Below are positions 38,049 through 46,629 of a stretch of DNA of 64,000 nt, piece by piece. This DNA comes from an uncultured Cellulophaga sp. (lineage in GTDB: Bacteria > Bacteroidota > Bacteroidia > Flavobacteriales > Flavobacteriaceae), in NCBI GenBank assembly GCA_947492955.1, contig CANLOV010000001.1, positions 248,001 to 312,000 on the forward strand, given 5' to 3'. Under the pieces are notes generated by a model, which worked only from the letters and a program-made list of their open reading frames with translations, did not search any database and was not told the origin of the DNA. Positions within the stretch are counted from its first letter, which is position 1. Each line of letters opens with the position of its first letter. The position numbers and the translations under genes are program-made.

Positions 38049-38462
38049 TTATGTGAAAATATCATCCTTTTTTTCAAAAATTTTAAATTCTAATGGGTTA
38101 TTACTATAGTCTAGAATAAACATGGTTTGTTGTTCTCCTTTTTTGTTTTGATATCTTTTTTGTGGTTTAAAAATAAAATTGATGTTATGCTTTTCTAATC
38201 TATTTTTTATGTTATTAAAAGTGTCATTATTTACGATGCAACCAAAATGAGGAATAGGAACTTTTAAGTCTTCTACTTTTCCACAATAATCTAGTTTAGG
38301 AATTTTATCTGAAATATGTGCAGATAACTGGTGCCCAAAAAAATTAAAGTCAACCCAGTTTTTTGTTTGCCTCCCCAATTTACAACCTAAAATAACGTTA
38401 TAAAATTTAATTGTACTTTCTATATCTTTTACTTTAAAAGCAAGATGAAATTTTGTGTCCAT
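38049..38462 (-). CDS. VOC/glyoxalase-family protein
   Basis: A 137-residue single vicinal-oxygen-chelate domain. N-terminal FHLAFKVKDIESTIKFYNVILGC and C-terminal TMFILDYSNNPLEFK fit the fold, with possible metal ligands His6, a central His and the C-terminal Glu. Substrate unknown. The gene follows the hydroxyacid dehydrogenase by four bases and is probably in the same operon. The 286-base gap downstream, up to 37763, shows no gene or clear hairpin. Confidence 0.88.
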   Translation of the reverse strand: MDTKFHLAFKVKDIESTIKFYNVILGCKLGRQTKNWVDFNFFGHQLSAHISDKIPKLDYCGKVEDLKVPIPHFGCIVNNDTFNNIKNRLEKHNINFIFKPQKRYQNKKGEQQTMFILDYSNNPLEFKIFEKKDDIFT

Positions 38463-38466
38463 AATT

Positions 38467-39396
38467 TTAATATCCTTTTTTTAATGATACAATGTTTATT
38501 AGTTTTTTATTCTTTAAAAACAGATTGTAATTATCTAACACTTGCTCAATAGCAGTATCTACATTAGTTAAACTTGCTACATGTGGTGTTATTTTAATTT
38601 TAGGATGACTCCAAAACAAATGCTCTTTAGGTAATGGTTCTTCTATAAAAGCATCTAAGAAGGCTCCTGATAACAAGGAAGCATCTAATACGTTTATTAA
38701 ATCAACATCAACTAAATGTTCTCCCCTGCCAACATTAATGAGGAAAGCATTTTTAGGTAATTTTTTAAAAGTTTTTTTATTTAGTATACCCTTAGTTTTA
38801 TCTGTTAGTGGTAATAGATTAATTAAAAAATTAGAATTATTTAAAAAGGAATCAAATTCATTTTCTCCACTATAACTTTTAATGTTTGAAATTTGTTTTT
38901 TAGAGTTACTCCAGCCTTTTACATTAAAACCAATTTGAGCAAATTTTTCAGCAACAAAACCACCAATTTTTCCTAGGCCCAAAATAGAAATGGTTGTATT
39001 ACTAATAGTATTGTAATGATGTTGTTCCCAAGTATTGTTTGCTTGCTGTTCTAAATAGGTTTTTGTGTTTTTTAATTCAGATAATATAATAGTAAGTAAA
39101 AACTCCCACATATCGCTAGATAATTGTTTGTCTACAATACGTGTAATTTGTGTGTTTTTATGAATAATTTGTGTATTTGTAATATGCTCAATAGACGCAC
39201 CCACTGATTGAATGACTTTAAGGTTTGGAAATTGTTTTAATACCATCTTTTGAGGTTTCCAACATATAGCAAAATCTATAGCTTTTTTATTCTTTACATT
39301 CGGATATACTTCAATTGTAGTTTTAGGTAACCTTTTCTTTAATGCTTTTTCCCAAGGTTCAGGGTTTTTGTTTTCAAAGATTATAACAATACTCAT
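38467..39396 (-). CDS. D-2-hydroxyacid dehydrogenase (glyoxylate/hydroxypyruvate reductase-like)
   Basis: A 309-residue NAD(P)-binding dehydrogenase. Rossmann motif ILGLGKIGGFVAEKFAQIG (about 138-156), LLPLTDKTKGILN (about 195) with the active-site Arg in NVGRGEHLVDVDL (about 224), and the catalytic His in HPKIKITPHVASLT (about 273). It likely reduces glyoxylate, hydroxypyruvate or a related 2-oxoacid. Divergent from an Lrp-type regulator 120 bases away, which may control it. Confidence 0.9.
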   Translation of the reverse strand: MSIVIIFENKNPEPWEKALKKRLPKTTIEVYPNVKNKKAIDFAICWKPQKMVLKQFPNLKVIQSVGASIEHITNTQIIHKNTQITRIVDKQLSSDMWEFLLTIILSELKNTKTYLEQQANNTWEQHHYNTISNTTISILGLGKIGGFVAEKFAQIGFNVKGWSNSKKQISNIKSYSGENEFDSFLNNSNFLINLLPLTDKTKGILNKKTFKKLPKNAFLINVGRGEHLVDVDLINVLDASLLSGAFLDAFIEEPLPKEHLFWSHPKIKITPHVASLTNVDTAIEQVLDNYNLFLKNKKLINIVSLKKGY

Positions 39397-39466
39397 ACTC
39401 TATAAAATTTAATACAAAGTTATAATCTAATAGTAATAAGGTAAAACGGATTATATGTTTTTGTGT

Positions 39467-39474
39467 TATTTTTG
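39467..39474 (+). promoter_or_regulatory. Promoter -7 element of the Lrp gene
   Basis: TATTTTTG matches TAnnTTTG, 43 bases before the chosen start at 39517. Because it lies inside the longest possible frame (from 39463), it also argues that the upstream start is not used. Confidence 0.55.
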
Positions 39475-39516
39475 CAATTGAAAATTGTTTTTTTTAATGA
39501 AATTTATATTGATTCA

Positions 39517-39927
39517 ATGGTAGATAGTATAGATAGGAAGCTTATTGATATTTTAAAAGAGAATTCAAGATTATCATTTGCCGATTTAGGTAGAAAAGTA
39601 AATTTATCTCCATCGGCAGTTAGAGAAAGAGTTCAAAAATTAGAAGAACTTAAAGTTATTAAAAAATATAGTATTCAATTAGATAATAAAAAACTTGGAA
39701 ATGATATAGAGGCTTTTATACTCTTAAAAGTTTTTCCTGGTCAGCTTAGACATGTTCTCGAAAAAATAAATGATTTTAAAGAAATTAAAGAAGCGCATAG
39801 GATAACGGGTAGTCAAAATATTCACTTAAAAGTTGTTGTAAAAAATCAAATATGTTTACAAGAACTATTAGATCAACTTATGGTTTTTAGCGATACAAAT
39901 ACTTTTTTAATATTATCTAAAGTTTAG
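39517..39927 (+). CDS. Lrp/AsnC-family transcriptional regulator
   Basis: About 136 residues from MVDSIDRKLIDILKENSR. N-terminal HTH (FADLGRKVNLSPSAVRERVQKLEE) and C-terminal RAM domain (about 65-136; FILLKVFPGQ, AHRITGSQNIHLKVVV). Such proteins sense amino acids and form octamers. The 18-residue extension to an upstream start at 39463 is rejected because it covers the promoter. Divergent from the dehydrogenase/VOC pair and followed by a strong terminator. Confidence 0.92.
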   Translation: MVDSIDRKLIDILKENSRLSFADLGRKVNLSPSAVRERVQKLEELKVIKKYSIQLDNKKLGNDIEAFILLKVFPGQLRHVLEKINDFKEIKEAHRITGSQNIHLKVVVKNQICLQELLDQLMVFSDTNTFLILSKV

Positions 39928-40044
39928 TTTAAAAATAGGGAAATAAGATTAATTACCTATAACCGATTTAAAACGTAGTATTTACCAACTTTATTTTTTT
40001 AAAGCTATTATGTATCATATCTTTTCTATTGATAAATAACTAAT

Positions 40045-40079
40045 AAAAGGAATCTATATTAGATTCCTTTTGTTTTTTT
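40045..40079 (+). terminator. Rho-independent terminator downstream of the Lrp gene
   Basis: A perfect 12-bp stem AAAAGGAATCTA / TAGATTCCTTTT with TAT loop (40045-40071), followed by GTTTTTTT. It stops plus-strand transcription before the convergent lipoprotein gene ending at 40186. Confidence 0.85.
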
Positions 40080-40185
40080 CTGCAAGGATAATTATTTATT
40101 AAATTAATAAACACTATCATAAACTTCTTTTTAATTCTATGATCAGCCTTGGTTAGTATTTCTTATTAAGGTGTAAAATCAAATT

Positions 40186-40815
40186 TTATTGAAATTTGGT
40201 TGGAGCCTTCTCTAAAATTGCTGGTCTAAAGATTTCTGCACTTTCTTCAATTTTAACAAAAGGTGTTACTTTTCCATCTTTTAGTTTAAATAATTCAACA
40301 GTTTCTAATAGTTGCCCTTCTTCATATTTGTAATGCTGTGTAATTCTAATAGTATTGTAAGGGGCAAATGAGCTAATATCATCAACTGAAAATTGAATTG
40401 TCTGGTTTCTAAATTCATTATCTGTAGTCCCTGTTCCATTTCCTAAAGATGAGTTTATGGTAGAAACTATCTTGTCTCCTTTTTTAGAAAAATCTATTCC
40501 AAAGAACATTGTTTGTTCTCTTTCTCCTGCTTTGCCATCATATTCTGGATGAATTCTATGCATATTTTTAATAGATTTCCAGGAGTTTCCGTAACGTCTT
40601 TGTACTACTTTAAAGGAGTAATCATTAGATTTGCTTCTCTCATATTTTCCATTTATATAAATGTAAGATTCTCCCTTACCAAGCCATAAAATAGTATAAT
40701 TATCTTTTGTAGTGGGTAGTGTTTTACTTGTTGGAATAATACTTTTGTTAGAATTACTGCAAGATGTACATATGATTGCTATAATTATAGCTAAATAAAT
40801 TGATGTTTTTCTCAT
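40186..40815 (-). CDS. Lipoprotein of unknown function
   Basis: A 209-residue protein with a type II signal peptide (MRKTSIYLAIIIAIICTSC, Cys19). The mature part is beta-rich with YIYINGKYERSKSND and FGIDFSKKGDKIVS, without a motif that I recognise. It lies on the minus strand, 92 bases downstream of the Crp-like gene. Probably periplasm-facing or outer-membrane anchored. Confidence 0.75.
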   Translation of the reverse strand: MRKTSIYLAIIIAIICTSCSNSNKSIIPTSKTLPTTKDNYTILWLGKGESYIYINGKYERSKSNDYSFKVVQRRYGNSWKSIKNMHRIHPEYDGKAGEREQTMFFGIDFSKKGDKIVSTINSSLGNGTGTTDNEFRNQTIQFSVDDISSFAPYNTIRITQHYKYEEGQLLETVELFKLKDGKVTPFVKIEESAEIFRPAILEKAPTKFQ

Positions 40816-40907
40816 GAGAATATACTTTTATATGTTTTAAAAAAATAACATTACAAATGTATATTTGAGAACTTTCTTAAAAATTGATGTATGTTACAAT
40901 CGGGGTT

Positions 40908-41483
40908 TTAGCTTAAAATTTCTTTTCTAATTCTACTAAGGCTCTCTCTTTCTATTCCTAAATAAGAAGCAAGATGGTAAAGAGGAATACGTTGTATAAA
41001 TCTTGGGTAATCTTTTATCATTTGTAAGTACCTTTCCTTTGCAGAGAGGAATAAAAACGATTCGAAACGATTGGTTGCTGTTGCATAAACGCTCTCCGCA
41101 ATTATTCTTCCAAACCGTTCCCAGTTTTTAGAATTATTATAGGCATATTGAAGAGATTGTGAGTTAAAAGTATATAACTCACAATCTTCTAATGCTTCAA
41201 TATAATACCTGCTTGGCGTATTTTTTAGAAAATCTAAATAAGAAACTGCATAATCATTCTCTAAAAAAAAATGATTATTAATTTCTTTTTCATCCGAAAG
41301 ATAATAAAAGCGTAAAGCTCCTTTTTCAACAAAAGAAATTTCATTTACTTTTTGTCCTTCTTTTAACAGAAACTCTCCTTTTTTTAATACTTTATGGTTT
41401 ATATGAGAAATAAACATAGAGCAATCGTCTTCGGAGAAATCGGTTATTTTTCTAATTTGTATTTTAAAATTATCTAAGTTCAT
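40908..41483 (-). CDS. Crp/Fnr-family regulator
   Basis: A 191-residue protein with an N-terminal cyclic-nucleotide-binding fold (about 20-125; KKGEFLLKEGQKVNEISFVEKGALRF) and a short C-terminal HTH (about 160-191; PLYHLASYLGIERESLSRIRKEI). The canonical cAMP-contact residues are not evident, as in many flavobacterial members. It lies 97 bases downstream of the GH2 gene on the same strand. Confidence 0.88.
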   Translation of the reverse strand: MNLDNFKIQIRKITDFSEDDCSMFISHINHKVLKKGEFLLKEGQKVNEISFVEKGALRFYYLSDEKEINNHFFLENDYAVSYLDFLKNTPSRYYIEALEDCELYTFNSQSLQYAYNNSKNWERFGRIIAESVYATATNRFESFLFLSAKERYLQMIKDYPRFIQRIPLYHLASYLGIERESLSRIRKEILS

Positions 41484-41580
41484 TACTGCCAGCTTTACCT
41501 ATACAAATACTTACTAAACTAAAAATTCTTATAAGTTTTAGAAGTGGGCAAAACAGAACAGCTTAGTTAGTGTTAGTATT

Positions 41581-44115
41581 TTAATGTATAGTAATGTTAA
41601 CAGCACTACTTTCTATACCCTCTGCATTTGCTGTTATATTAATTACGCCAGCTTTATCTTTAGCTTGTATAATTAATAGTATTTTTCCATTATGAGTGGT
41701 GCCTTTATTAGATTGAAATTTTTCTACACTATTTTGCCAACCGCTATCTACACCAAGTAATTTAGCTTCACCATTAATGGTAAATGTAATTTCTTTAGGG
41801 TCTGTTTTAACAGGGTTTCCTTTATCATCAAACAATTCGGCAACGATATGCACAACATCTTCGTTATTTGATTTAATAGTAGTAGTGTCTGCAGTTAGCC
41901 CAATTTTAGAAGCTTTTTTAGCAGTTACTACTTTAGATTCTATTACTTTACCATCCTTATAACCTTTAGCAACCAATGTACCTTCTTTATAAGGTGTTAC
42001 CCATTTAAGAATATGGTCTACAGCTTTAGATAAATCTCGTTTTCCTAATGATTCGCCATTTAAGAATAACTCTACAGTATCACAATTAGAATAAATTTCT
42101 GTTACAACACTATCACCATCACTATAATTCCAATGTTCGTTTACACTTTGCCACGACCATAGGTAATGTTTCCAACCGTCTTTTTGCTTCTCTACTAATA
42201 CGTTATTTTCAATTTTGTATAGCGATTTTTCTATAGTTTGCGTTGCTATGTGTAGCATTGGCTCTTTGGTCCATAAAGATTTCATCATATAATACGAACC
42301 TTTAGGGAAACTAGCAGTATTTAACATTCCAGAAGGTTGCACTCTTGTTGGCCAACTATTTCTTATTTCTCCCATATAATCTGCTCCTGTCCATAAAAAT
42401 GTTCCAGAAATAAATGGTTTCTCCATAATGGCTTTCCACTCATGGTATTGCGCAACGTTTTCTGTGCCCATAATTGGCTTGTTAGGGTAGTTTTTATGCC
42501 CATAATCATATAATACTCTTCTGTAACTGTATCCCACAATATCTAATGCATCTGTATAGCCAGATAAGTGACTAGATGAAGGTAAAATACAATTTGCAAT
42601 AACAGGCCTAGTGGTATCTATGGCTTTAGTCCACTTAGATAATTTCTGAGCTGTTTTACCTATATCGTATTTGCCTCTAGGAAGCGTTTCCATTAATTCC
42701 TTAATTTTTTCTACTGAATTAGGCGGCTCTGACCAAAAATAATTTCCTTGCCAGTCCATATTGTTGAAAAAACCTGTAGTAGTGGCATTTCTAGGATAGG
42801 TCCATTCAATTTCATTACCAATACTCCATTGAAATACAGAAGGATGATTGCGATGACTTAACATAGTATTTGTTAAATCTTTATGCGCCCACTCCTGAAA
42901 ATGTTCTACATAACCGCGGGTGATATAATCGGTGCTTTTATTCTCATTCATATTATATCTCTTATCCTTAGGATTATCCCATTCATCAAAAAATTCATCC
43001 TGAACAAGTAAACCCATTTCATCACATACTTCTAACAATACTTTAGATGCTGGGTTGTGTGATACTCTAATGGCATTACAACCACCATCTTTTAATATTT
43101 GTAGTCTTCTTTTCCAAACACCTTTAGGAACAGCAGCACCTACTAAACCTACATCGTGGTGCAAACAAACTCCTTTAATTTTCATGTTCTCACCGTTTAG
43201 GAAAAATCCTGTATTGGTATCAAATTTTATACTTCTAATTCCGAAACGAGTTTCATAAGAGTCAAAAACTTTCCCGTCTTTTTTTATGGTAGTAACAGCA
43301 GTATATAAAGAAGGGTTTTCTATACCCCAGAGTTTTGGGGTATTAATAACCGTTTCTTGCGAAATTTCTTTTTTACTTTCTTTAGCTATATCTATGTTTT
43401 GGGAGACTACAGCAACCTCATTTTTGTTTTGATCTAAAATGCTAGTGGTAATTTCTGCTTTTTCATCTTTAGCAAATGCATTCTCAATAGTAAGCTCAAT
43501 TTTAACTTTAGCTTTTTCTTTAGAAACTTCAGGAGTTGTAATAAATGTACCCCATACAGGAATATGTAGTTTTTTATCTGTTATTAGGGCAACTTCTCTA
43601 TATATACCAGCACCAGAATACCAACGGCTATCTGCGAATCTAGAATGGTCTATTTGTACGCCTAAAACATTATTTTTTCCGTCTTTGTTTAAGTATTTAG
43701 AAATTTCAAAATAAAAAGGAGAATATCCATAGGGATGAAACCCTAATTTATGACCATTAATAAAGATAGTTGAATTGTTATATACACCATCAAATAATAC
43801 ATACACCAGCTCATCGTTATTAATTGCCTTGTCAAATTTTTTGGTGTAATAACCATATCCTTTACCCTTAATCCAACCAGTTGCCATAGCATCTAAGCCC
43901 AGAGATTCATCAAACTCTCCTTCTATTATCCAATCATGAGGGATGTTCACTTTTTTATAAAGACTGTCTGCAATTGTATTAAATTGTACTTCTTTTTCAC
44001 TTAAGTGAAAATTCCAATCTAAATTAAAATTATCTTCTTGGGTAGTGGTTTCTACTTTTGTACAAGAAAACACCAATAATGCCATTATTAAGGCAACTAC
44101 ATTACTATTACTCAT
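41581..44115 (-). CDS. Glycoside hydrolase family 2 lipoprotein (beta-galactosidase/glucuronidase-like)
   Basis: 844 residues. A lipoprotein signal peptide (Cys18 in LLVFSC) is followed by the GH2 sugar-binding jelly roll (about 30-185), an Ig-like domain (about 190-300), the TIM barrel (about 305-600) with the acid/base Glu in SIGNEIEW and the probable nucleophile Glu in [12 protein letters not shown], then a DUF4982-type and a Big-like C-terminal beta domain. It removes beta-linked galactose, glucuronate or related residues from polysaccharides at the cell surface. The uronate operon at 2.8-6.3 kb could use released glucuronate, but specificity is not readable. Confidence 0.93.
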   Translation of the reverse strand: MSNSNVVALIMALLVFSCTKVETTTQEDNFNLDWNFHLSEKEVQFNTIADSLYKKVNIPHDWIIEGEFDESLGLDAMATGWIKGKGYGYYTKKFDKAINNDELVYVLFDGVYNNSTIFINGHKLGFHPYGYSPFYFEISKYLNKDGKNNVLGVQIDHSRFADSRWYSGAGIYREVALITDKKLHIPVWGTFITTPEVSKEKAKVKIELTIENAFAKDEKAEITTSILDQNKNEVAVVSQNIDIAKESKKEISQETVINTPKLWGIENPSLYTAVTTIKKDGKVFDSYETRFGIRSIKFDTNTGFFLNGENMKIKGVCLHHDVGLVGAAVPKGVWKRRLQILKDGGCNAIRVSHNPASKVLLEVCDEMGLLVQDEFFDEWDNPKDKRYNMNENKSTDYITRGYVEHFQEWAHKDLTNTMLSHRNHPSVFQWSIGNEIEWTYPRNATTTGFFNNMDWQGNYFWSEPPNSVEKIKELMETLPRGKYDIGKTAQKLSKWTKAIDTTRPVIANCILPSSSHLSGYTDALDIVGYSYRRVLYDYGHKNYPNKPIMGTENVAQYHEWKAIMEKPFISGTFLWTGADYMGEIRNSWPTRVQPSGMLNTASFPKGSYYMMKSLWTKEPMLHIATQTIEKSLYKIENNVLVEKQKDGWKHYLWSWQSVNEHWNYSDGDSVVTEIYSNCDTVELFLNGESLGKRDLSKAVDHILKWVTPYKEGTLVAKGYKDGKVIESKVVTAKKASKIGLTADTTTIKSNNEDVVHIVAELFDDKGNPVKTDPKEITFTINGEAKLLGVDSGWQNSVEKFQSNKGTTHNGKILLIIQAKDKAGVINITANAEGIESSAVNITIH

Positions 44116-44400
44116 TTTGCTTTGTGTATTTAATAAAACAAAGATGGGTATTTTGTAGATAATTGATCTATAAATAACATAGATTTTAACTATACAAATT
44201 TAAAAATGAAAGAATATTCCTTACTCTAATTAGTAATATAATAAAAAAGTAATAAGATTTTAACGAAAAAAGTAATATTCTTACTTAACACAAAATAATG
44301 AAGAAAAGCTACTAGCTTAGATTTGGTGCTAATCTTTATATGATAAAACAGATGCAGACAATTTTTTAAACCTTTTTTTTGCGACTGTATAAACACATAC
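44116..44400. other. Upstream region of the GH2 gene
   Basis: No gene seen. On the minus strand TAAATTTG (44195-44202) fits the -7 consensus and would give a leader of about 70 bases for the GH2 gene. Upstream of it (about 44214-44285) AGTAAT or its complement occurs repeatedly, including the palindromes TTACT-N6-AGTAA and AGTAA-N5-TTACT, a possible operator. The half-element at 44401-44451 marks the left end of the cassette-like array. Confidence 0.45.
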
Positions 44401-44451
44401 AACCCTTTTGATTATGCCCATAAGTACGTATTGTTTTAAGGCTTTGTTGTC
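44401..44451 (-). repeat. attC-like half element at the array end
   Basis: Read on the minus strand, directly after the stop of the gene at 44461: ACAACAAAGCC, then a segment with CAATACGTACTTATGGGCATAATC. This matches the left half of the elements at 48.3-48.5 and 60.0-60.1 kb (AACAATAC...GGGCATAATC). No matching GTTAG right half is found before the GH2 gene, so this looks like a truncated terminal site. Confidence 0.6.
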
Positions 44452-44460
44452 ATTAGTTTT

Positions 44461-45450
44461 TTATTCAAATAGCTTTTCTTTCAGCTTGTTTTTCTGATGT
44501 GCTTTAAAATATTTTTTTGTTTTTGAGTTTATTGGGACGTTGTTCTTTTCGTTACCAATAAATTCCAATAATATTTGTGCTCCACCAAATTGAACTTCTT
44601 TTACATCTTCTTGTTCGCTAAATTTTTGTCCCTCGATTTTTACACATTTTAAAATTCGGTCGTGATTTATTTTTTGGTCTAATCCATAATTAATCATCGC
44701 TACAATGTATAGAAACTGTTGTTGATTTTTGTTTGTCAGCGAAGTGAAGAAATCACCAAAAGTTGGTAAGTTCATTCCAGTATCTTTATTCATCCAAAAT
44801 CCCACTATTTGCGCAGCAGCTCTAAATTCAGTTCCATTTGGATAAACTGGATTTGAGAATATATAACTACTTGCATCAAAAATCAGATTTTCATAGTTCA
44901 CGTATTCAGGATTTTCATCTTTTTGCATTTTTGCTAAAGACACAGAAAAAAGCTCGTTTGAAGAAGAAGGAAATGTAAATGAAGTCCAAAGTCTTGATTT
45001 CACTATTTTATCCTCATATTTACCTGGTTTAAAATCTATTGACTCAATACTTTTTCTTATAAGTTTATTTACTGATTCAGATTTCGGGTATGAACTCACA
45101 GTAACATTTGTCACTTGGACATCTTCTGTTATTGTCAAATAAACATATACATTGCCTTTAAAGTCAATATCAGAAGTAAGATTTGGATAAATAAAATTTC
45201 TTAAATGTTCTTCAGAACACGCAATTTGTTCTTTTTCTGAAAGTCCAGAATCGCAATCATTAGCAAAAGGCAATTCTGTTAAAACGGCATAATGATAAAT
45301 ACCTTCTTTTTCTTGTTTGAATGGTTTTAGTTTTATTCCTTTTTCAGTCGTATCGTCAGCATCTAGAAAATGACCTTTCGGGATTTGTCCAATCGAAAAT
45401 ATTGGAATTAGAAGTAAAATTATCAGAAAGTTTGATGTGTATTTCTTCAT
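44461..45450 (-). CDS. Secreted protein with TonB-C-like domain
   Basis: A 329-residue protein with a signal peptide (about 1-21, ending FSIGQ). Residues about 75-175 (SEEHLRNFIYPNLT, GNVYVYLTITEDVQVTNVTV, SIDFKPGKYEDK) resemble the C-terminal domain of energy-transducer TonB proteins, found in many Bacteroidetes periplasmic proteins. The C-terminal part (about 180-329) is helical and unassigned. It is the first (leftmost) member of the repeat-flanked gene array, with attC-like elements on both sides. Confidence 0.75.
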   Translation of the reverse strand: MKKYTSNFLIILLLIPIFSIGQIPKGHFLDADDTTEKGIKLKPFKQEKEGIYHYAVLTELPFANDCDSGLSEKEQIACSEEHLRNFIYPNLTSDIDFKGNVYVYLTITEDVQVTNVTVSSYPKSESVNKLIRKSIESIDFKPGKYEDKIVKSRLWTSFTFPSSSNELFSVSLAKMQKDENPEYVNYENLIFDASSYIFSNPVYPNGTEFRAAAQIVGFWMNKDTGMNLPTFGDFFTSLTNKNQQQFLYIVAMINYGLDQKINHDRILKCVKIEGQKFSEQEDVKEVQFGGAQILLEFIGNEKNNVPINSKTKKYFKAHQKNKLKEKLFE

Positions 45451-45484
45451 TTCGTTATTTTGGTCAAATGTGAGATAAGTTTAA

Positions 45485-45583
45485 ATATATGGCAAGTTGG
45501 GCAGAAAACAAGCGATTATTCTCGGTTTTACACTGAGATTAATTTTTATGTTAAGCACTAATCGCCCAATGTGTTATATATAG
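45485..45583 (-). repeat. attC-like palindromic element between the genes at 44461 and 45558
   Basis: On the plus strand TTGGG (45497-45501) and CGATTA (45513-45518) pair with the contiguous TAATCGCCCAA (45559-45569), leaving an 11-base bulge on one arm only. Outer ATATAT/TATATA extend the stem. The bulge contains AGAAAA, like the GAAAAG and GAAACG bulges of the elements at 46.5 and 49.2 kb. It overlaps the last codons of the gene at 45558. Confidence 0.75.
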
Positions 45584-46211
45584 TGCTACCAACTGGCTTT
45601 GTTTCCGTTATTGGAATCGGCTCATATTTTTCTTTTTTGACAAAATGAGTCAATTCAGTTAGTATCTTTTCTAATTGCTGAATAGAATTCAATTTTTCCT
45701 TTTTAGTATCAATACTTTTAGTAAACGAATATCTACTGAAGTCAATATTAGAATAATCATATTCTTTAGCTTTTTGTAAATACTCTTTACTGTTCAAATG
45801 ATTAGTAAGTCCATAAACACTAAATTCTGCTATATTCGGTTTTGTAATGTTAATGTCAAATATAATTTCACAACCATTTATTTCTGCAAATTGAACATAA
45901 TCAACCAAACTATTGTGATTTGTTTTAATTGCCTTTTTAGTAAATCCAATTTTTTCTAATTCAGAGTATGGTTTTTTAGTCAGAATTCGCTTTTTATATT
46001 TTCTTTTACGAAACCAATCAGAAATCCAAGTAAATAGAACAAATAGAGGTAAAACTATTAAAGTTAGAGTATAAATTATGAAAACCCATTTTATTGAAAC
46101 TTCTGAATGAAAGAAAAACAGGAAAGTAGAAAATCCAAAAGTCAGAATTCCACTTATCCATAAATATCCTTTTATCAGAAATCCTTTATTTAGCTTTATT
46201 AGTTCTTTCAT
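45558..46211 (-). CDS. Membrane protein of unknown function
   Basis: A 217-residue protein with two N-terminal transmembrane helices (about 10-31 and 38-62), then a basic linker (WISDWFRKRKYKKR) and a soluble domain (about 85-217) without a recognised motif. Its last codons lie within the downstream palindromic element, and an A/T-rich repeat module starts just upstream. Cassette-like hypothetical. Confidence 0.7.
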   Translation of the reverse strand: MKELIKLNKGFLIKGYLWISGILTFGFSTFLFFFHSEVSIKWVFIIYTLTLIVLPLFVLFTWISDWFRKRKYKKRILTKKPYSELEKIGFTKKAIKTNHNSLVDYVQFAEINGCEIIFDINITKPNIAEFSVYGLTNHLNSKEYLQKAKEYDYSNIDFSRYSFTKSIDTKKEKLNSIQQLEKILTELTHFVKKEKYEPIPITETKPVGSTIYNTLGD

Positions 46212-46221
46212 TCAACTTGTT

Positions 46222-46426
46222 GGTAAGGCAGCGCTATGTGGAGTTCGCGAATTTTTATGGAAATATAGGAAAAAACTTTTTCGTTTTTTTAATGTATTGG
46301 GAATAAAAATTGGCGACCAGATTACATATAACGACATGATGTGTTGTGTTATTTTCTTCCGTTAAGCGTCGTGTTTGGCAAGAGTTCTCTTATCCTACGG
46401 CCATATGTAATCTGACATAGCGCTGC
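46222..46426 (-). repeat. attC-like element with family-A module
   Basis: Outer stem CAGCGCTATGT (46229-46239) with ACATAGCGCTG (46415-46425), inner stem AGATTACATAT (46319-46329) with ATATGTAATCT (46403-46413), all perfect. One arm carries a 79-base insert: the A/T-rich family-A module (GCGAATTTTTATGGAAATAT followed by AGGAAAAAAC) that recurs at 51.65, 55.26, 56.21, 58.95 and 60.72 kb. Confidence 0.8.
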
Positions 46427-46510
46427 GATGAATTGCATTTTCCCAATGGGCGAGAATCGAGAGGAACGAGATGTAGCCTATTGGGTCGACGTAGGAGAAT
46501 GTAATTCATC
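46427..46510. repeat. GC-richer long imperfect hairpin
   Basis: GATGAATTGCATTTTCC (46427-46443) pairs with GGAGAATGTAATTCATC (46494-46510) at 15 of 17 positions; inside, CCCAATGGGC (46442-46451) pairs with GCCTATTGGG (46476-46485) at 9 of 10. Its G+C content is visibly above the surroundings. It lies exactly between two attC-like elements and contains no reading frame. Origin unknown; possibly a captured non-coding cassette or a miniature element. Confidence 0.65.
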
Positions 46511-46629
46511 GGGTTTGTATATGAAAAGTAGCGGATTTTTATACACTAACTTTTTGGATTTACACTGACTTTTAATTTATTCATTTCCTTTTGATTAAGC
46601 GATTAAACCGCTATTTTTTATATACGATG
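46507..46629 (-). repeat. attC-like element downstream of the gene at 46630
   Basis: Three stem segments: CATC/GATG (46507-46510 with 46626-46629), GTATAT/ATATAC (46517-46522 with 46620-46625) and TAGCGG/CCGCTA (46529-46534 with 46608-46613). A GAAAAG bulge and a GGGTTT bulge are on one arm, against a T tract on the other. It directly abuts the stop codon of the gene at 46630. Same plan as the element at 49.2 kb. Confidence 0.75.
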
